17,110 nucleotides of DNA from Dehalococcoidia bacterium UBA5748 (GTDB lineage: Bacteria > Chloroflexota > Dehalococcoidia > Dehalococcoidales > UBA5627), in NCBI GenBank assembly GCA_002419135.1, contig DIFM01000014.1, positions 1 through 17,110 of the forward strand. The letters are read 5' to 3'. Positions 14,544-17,110 of the stretch are shown piece after piece. Below the pieces are notes generated by a model, which was not told the origin of the DNA, ran no database searches, and was given only the letters and a program-made list of their open reading frames with translations. How positions within the stretch are numbered: the stretch's first letter is position 1; every line of letters begins with the position of its first letter. The position numbers and the translations under genes are program-made.

Positions 14544-14737
14544 ATAATAAAATAAAAGAACCATAATTGTCAAGGAAAATATCAGATTTGTTAGCCAGTT
14601 TTTTATAACCAGAATAATAATATACCGTAAGTAAATAAATGCACTTTTACCAGACAGCCGTTCATACTATTCTGTAAAAAAGATATAAAGAATTGCTTAA
14701 GAGGCACCCGAGAGGTATCCGAAGATATGCAAGTTAT

Positions 14738-15061
14738 TCAATAATCAGCTAGCTGCGCCCCGCAATTTTCGCAGAACTTCGTGCCTTCCTCGACTTTGGC
14801 TCCGCATTTGCCGCATTTTTTTTGTGCGGATTTGACGTTCAGCGATTTTACCAGTTTGGCAGCCGCATATTTTCTGGCATCGCCCTTTGTGTCTTGGACT
14901 TCCTGTATTACCTGATATAATCGCAATACCGGTATCTTATTTACCGGATTCGCCTCCTGTGCCCTGTGCATCGACGTTGAAGCAAACCCGGAGCTTTTTT
15001 CCATAGCATTTTTGGTTTCCAGTATTGTTTTTACAATTTCGCTATTTGTTTGATTCTCCAT
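14738..15061 (-). CDS. Small zinc-ribbon protein of unknown function
   Basis: 107 residues. The first 75 are polar and probably helical (QTNSEIVKTILETKNAM, then VLRLYQVIQEVQ). The C terminus is a zinc ribbon with C83, C86, C97 and C100 (CGKCGAKVEEGTKFCENCG). No signal peptide or membrane segment is seen, so it is likely cytoplasmic. A strong GGGAGG 8-9 nt upstream overlaps the end of the preceding gene, and only 1 bp separates the two, so it is co-expressed with the repeat membrane protein. The function is unknown. Confidence 0.75.
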   Translation of the reverse strand: MENQTNSEIVKTILETKNAMEKSSGFASTSMHRAQEANPVNKIPVLRLYQVIQEVQDTKGDARKYAAAKLVKSLNVKSAQKKCGKCGAKVEEGTKFCENCGAQLADY

Positions 15062-15062
15062 T

Positions 15063-16985
15063 TTAACTGCCTCCCTGTAACCTCATCTGGTTAATCTGGT
15101 CCGGTGTATAAACTTCTGTCTCTCCGTTCGCATTTTTCAATGTAACCGTTCCGTCTTGCGTGAGGTCAAGCCTGTTTCCCAGTTTGTCTTCGATACTGCC
15201 AGAGCCATCGTTTTTAGCGGTCCACGTGGTGCCTTCGGCATTGGTAATAATGGCATTGCCTTCTGAATCCAATGTCGCCACACTTCCATCAGCATCTTTC
15301 ATTTCACCCGACCCGTCTTTATTGATTGATGCCGAATTCCCCTGGTCATCTTTTACATGAATGGTTCCGTTTTTATCGGTATCAACAAAAAGGGAACCCT
15401 CCTCATCCTTCAAATGGCAGCTGATAATATTGCCTGCGGAGTCAGTATTCAGAAATGTACCATCAGCAAACCTGGCCTTTAAACCCTCTGCATCAATGGT
15501 TAGTTTATCGCCCTCTGCCGTTACGGCTTCCATGGTGCCATCCGGATTAAAATCAAATGAATTACCTTCCCCATCGTTTATTGACCCCGTGATAATGCCG
15601 TCTTTATCTATGCTGACTGTCCCATAGGGAGTTTGATAACTAACAGAACGGTCGCTATGGTATGTTATGACGTTTCCTTCGCTATCCGTCAAGCTACCTT
15701 CAGGGAAGCCTTCCTTCGGAATATGCAAGCTGCCGCCATAACCGGATACTATATCAATAGTTCCATCATCATTAACGGTAGCAGTGCTTTTTACTCCGTC
15801 TATTGTTATTACTTCGACGCTACCGTTCGGATATAGAGTCTCAGAACCCTCTTCCGGGTCCCACGTTTTAGTCGTGCCATCCGGATATAAAACTCCCTTT
15901 GTCCCATCAGGAGTTTCAACATACTGAGTTCCATCACTATACAAGGTGCCGACAGTGCCGTCCGGCAGGGTTTTGGTGATTGTGCCGTCGGGATTATTCT
16001 GGATGGTTGTACCCGGCGGGTCAACATAGTCTGTCGTTCCGGATTCATCATCAGGTTCCAGTGAAAGTTCGGGTAGAGGAGGAGGGCCTTCGATTTCTCC
16101 CGATACAGCAGAACTATCCGCATCGTTTACAATAATTCCAGCACCAGCTGCTGCCGCTCCGCCGGTAAGCACAGCGCCGACAAAATGGTGCGTGTGTTCA
16201 AAGAAACCGAACGCCTGAAACGAGTGAATGTAAACTGATAAATCTATAGCATTAAGTTGATTTATAAAACCGATAGCCAGAACAGCAGGGATTACACTTA
16301 AATATGTCCCACGATTATTTGAGACAGCCGGTTGATAATTCAAAAAACGGGGCAGCACCATATTCAAGGCAGCAAGCAGCAGCCCTAACCATGCAAACAG
16401 GTATCCGACATCAAAGACGTCGATGCTGAAGCGGAATCTGAAATCTCCGCCTAAAATCGAAGTAATTGTCGGCGATAGAGTAAACAACAGCAACCCTGAA
16501 AGAGCCAGTATTAAATTACGTTTTTTGGACAGGTTCATTCCGCCCCAAAACATCAGCACTATACTGATAATGACAAGAAAAACAAGCCCGGGGAAGACAA
16601 TGTCAGGCATGGAAAACAGGTTTTGGGGTTTAAGCAATATAACGCTTAAATAGTTTGGAATAGTATCCGGAGTTTGACCGGTAGGCAGGGCGAGAAAGTT
16701 TGCTACAGGCAGTAGAAAGACCATAAAGAAACAAATTCTGGCTATTATGGGCATGAAAAAAGTAACCAGGGATTGCCAGGGAGAAATTTTTATCGGCAAT
16801 CGATTTAATAGTTTGAGTATGGCAAGCCCGAAGATTGTAGCTATAATAATACCCAATGCGCCGTTAAAAACAGAACCAAAAATTATTCCTGCGAGGATAG
16901 TTATCAGAAGAGGGATACCTTCCTTGGTAAAAAGCCATCTAATACGATTCCTAATCGATTGGGTAATGCTTTCAATGCTTGTCAT
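15063..16985 (-). CDS. Membrane protein with C-terminal Asp/Gly-turn beta repeats
   Basis: 640 residues, not recognised as a named protein. Residues 1-290 hold about seven or eight hydrophobic segments (for example GIPLLITILAGIIFGSVF, PGLVFLVIISIVLMFWGG and YLFAWLGLLLAALNMVL), ending near HTHHFVGAVLTGGAAAA. A Pro/acid-rich linker (EGPPPLPELSLEPDDE) leads to some 300 residues of 9-10 residue repeats with turns of the form [DN]xxG[TNS]: NPDGT, PDGT, SDGT, YPDGT, YPNGS and so on, about 25 units. The PDGT-rich first part resembles the G-box repeats of the Tcp10_C/CPAP type; the rest is looser. A flat beta-sheet or solenoid domain is likely; which side of the membrane it faces is not clear. AAGGGGAG precedes the ATG. 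It pairs with the zinc-ribbon gene downstream. Confidence 0.75.
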   Translation of the reverse strand: MTSIESITQSIRNRIRWLFTKEGIPLLITILAGIIFGSVFNGALGIIIATIFGLAILKLLNRLPIKISPWQSLVTFFMPIIARICFFMVFLLPVANFLALPTGQTPDTIPNYLSVILLKPQNLFSMPDIVFPGLVFLVIISIVLMFWGGMNLSKKRNLILALSGLLLFTLSPTITSILGGDFRFRFSIDVFDVGYLFAWLGLLLAALNMVLPRFLNYQPAVSNNRGTYLSVIPAVLAIGFINQLNAIDLSVYIHSFQAFGFFEHTHHFVGAVLTGGAAAAGAGIIVNDADSSAVSGEIEGPPPLPELSLEPDDESGTTDYVDPPGTTIQNNPDGTITKTLPDGTVGTLYSDGTQYVETPDGTKGVLYPDGTTKTWDPEEGSETLYPNGSVEVITIDGVKSTATVNDDGTIDIVSGYGGSLHIPKEGFPEGSLTDSEGNVITYHSDRSVSYQTPYGTVSIDKDGIITGSINDGEGNSFDFNPDGTMEAVTAEGDKLTIDAEGLKARFADGTFLNTDSAGNIISCHLKDEEGSLFVDTDKNGTIHVKDDQGNSASINKDGSGEMKDADGSVATLDSEGNAIITNAEGTTWTAKNDGSGSIEDKLGNRLDLTQDGTVTLKNANGETEVYTPDQINQMRLQGGS

Positions 16986-17087
16986 AGCCGACTCCCCTTA
17001 AATCGTTTATTACCAATAGAAAGTTATATAATCATTTTATTGAGAATATCATAAAAATATAACCGCGGCAATATGTTTAAACCGCAA
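16986..17087. other. Upstream region of the repeat membrane protein
   Basis: 102 bases to the terminal repeat. On the minus strand, TTGCCG (about 17071-17066), a 17-bp gap and TATTCT (about 17048-17043) make a plausible promoter for the two-gene unit. Confidence 0.35.
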
Positions 17088-17109
17088 GTTACTGTCTCAG
17101 AATTGTAGG
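17088..17109. repeat. Terminal inverted repeat, right copy
   Basis: Exact reverse complement of bases 1-22, reading GTTACTGTCTCAGAATTG followed by TAGG, with one further base to the window end. It probably marks the tip of a mobile element that continues beyond the contig. A composite transposon carrying the whole window is possible in principle, but the housekeeping content makes two independent IS copies more likely. Confidence 0.75.
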
Positions 17110-17110
17110 T

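Larger units (their letters stand above)
14433..14737. other. Intergenic region upstream of the FmdE operon
   Basis: 305 AT-rich bases. The part near FmdE holds the promoter, palindrome and TTGCA motifs. From about 14560 to 14737 I see no gene and no convincing terminator for the zinc-ribbon gene. Confidence 0.5.

Noticed and set aside
15160..15836. Plus-strand serine/proline-rich open frames
   Set aside because: They are antisense shadows of the repeat region; the low-complexity repeats produce long open frames on both strands.

Overview
The window looks like one contig from a bacterium of moderate GC content. The gene complement (menaquinone genes menA and menG, GatB, SecG, a SAM hydrolase, a lipoprotein-dependent FecCD-type importer next to FmdE) fits an anaerobic, single-membrane lineage, possibly Chloroflexota/Dehalococcoidia. 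That placement is inference from gene content and sequence style; no rRNA or phylogenetic marker was tested. The first and last 22 bases are inverted copies of each other, so the piece is probably flanked by the same insertion-type repeat on both sides.

Left region (1-1170): there is no ordinary protein gene. It holds two tandem, closely similar transcription units of about 320 nt. Each has its own sigma70-type promoter, a 5' stem, a strong ribosome-binding site with a 24-26 codon reading frame, two related long stems and a rho-independent terminator. The copies agree nearly throughout except for a 50-60 nt segment at the start of the reading frame. I do not recognise this RNA family, and it is the best candidate here for something undescribed.

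Housekeeping region (1170-9400): dnaE (+) starts at a TTG codon downstream of an extended -10 promoter. It converges on a five-gene minus-strand operon, gatB-secG-SAM hydrolase-menA-menG, with a bidirectional terminator hairpin between them. The operon has a good promoter ahead of gatB (TTGTCA-17-TATACT), and divergent from it lies tRNA-Ala(CGC).

Island-like region (9400-10870): directly downstream of the tRNA is one AT-rich gene for a putative PD-(D/E)XK nuclease-fold protein, with an inverted repeat just upstream.

Right region (10870-17110): a minus-strand operon encodes an FmdE-family protein, a lipoprotein binding protein, a FecCD permease and its ATPase, probably for uptake of a metal chelate, corrinoid or oxyanion. 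Its promoter has a palindrome exactly between -35 and -10, flanked by two copies of a TTGCA direct-repeat motif. Upstream of it, also on the minus strand, are a multi-pass membrane protein with about 25 short Asp/Gly-turn repeats and a small zinc-ribbon protein in a tightly spaced pair.
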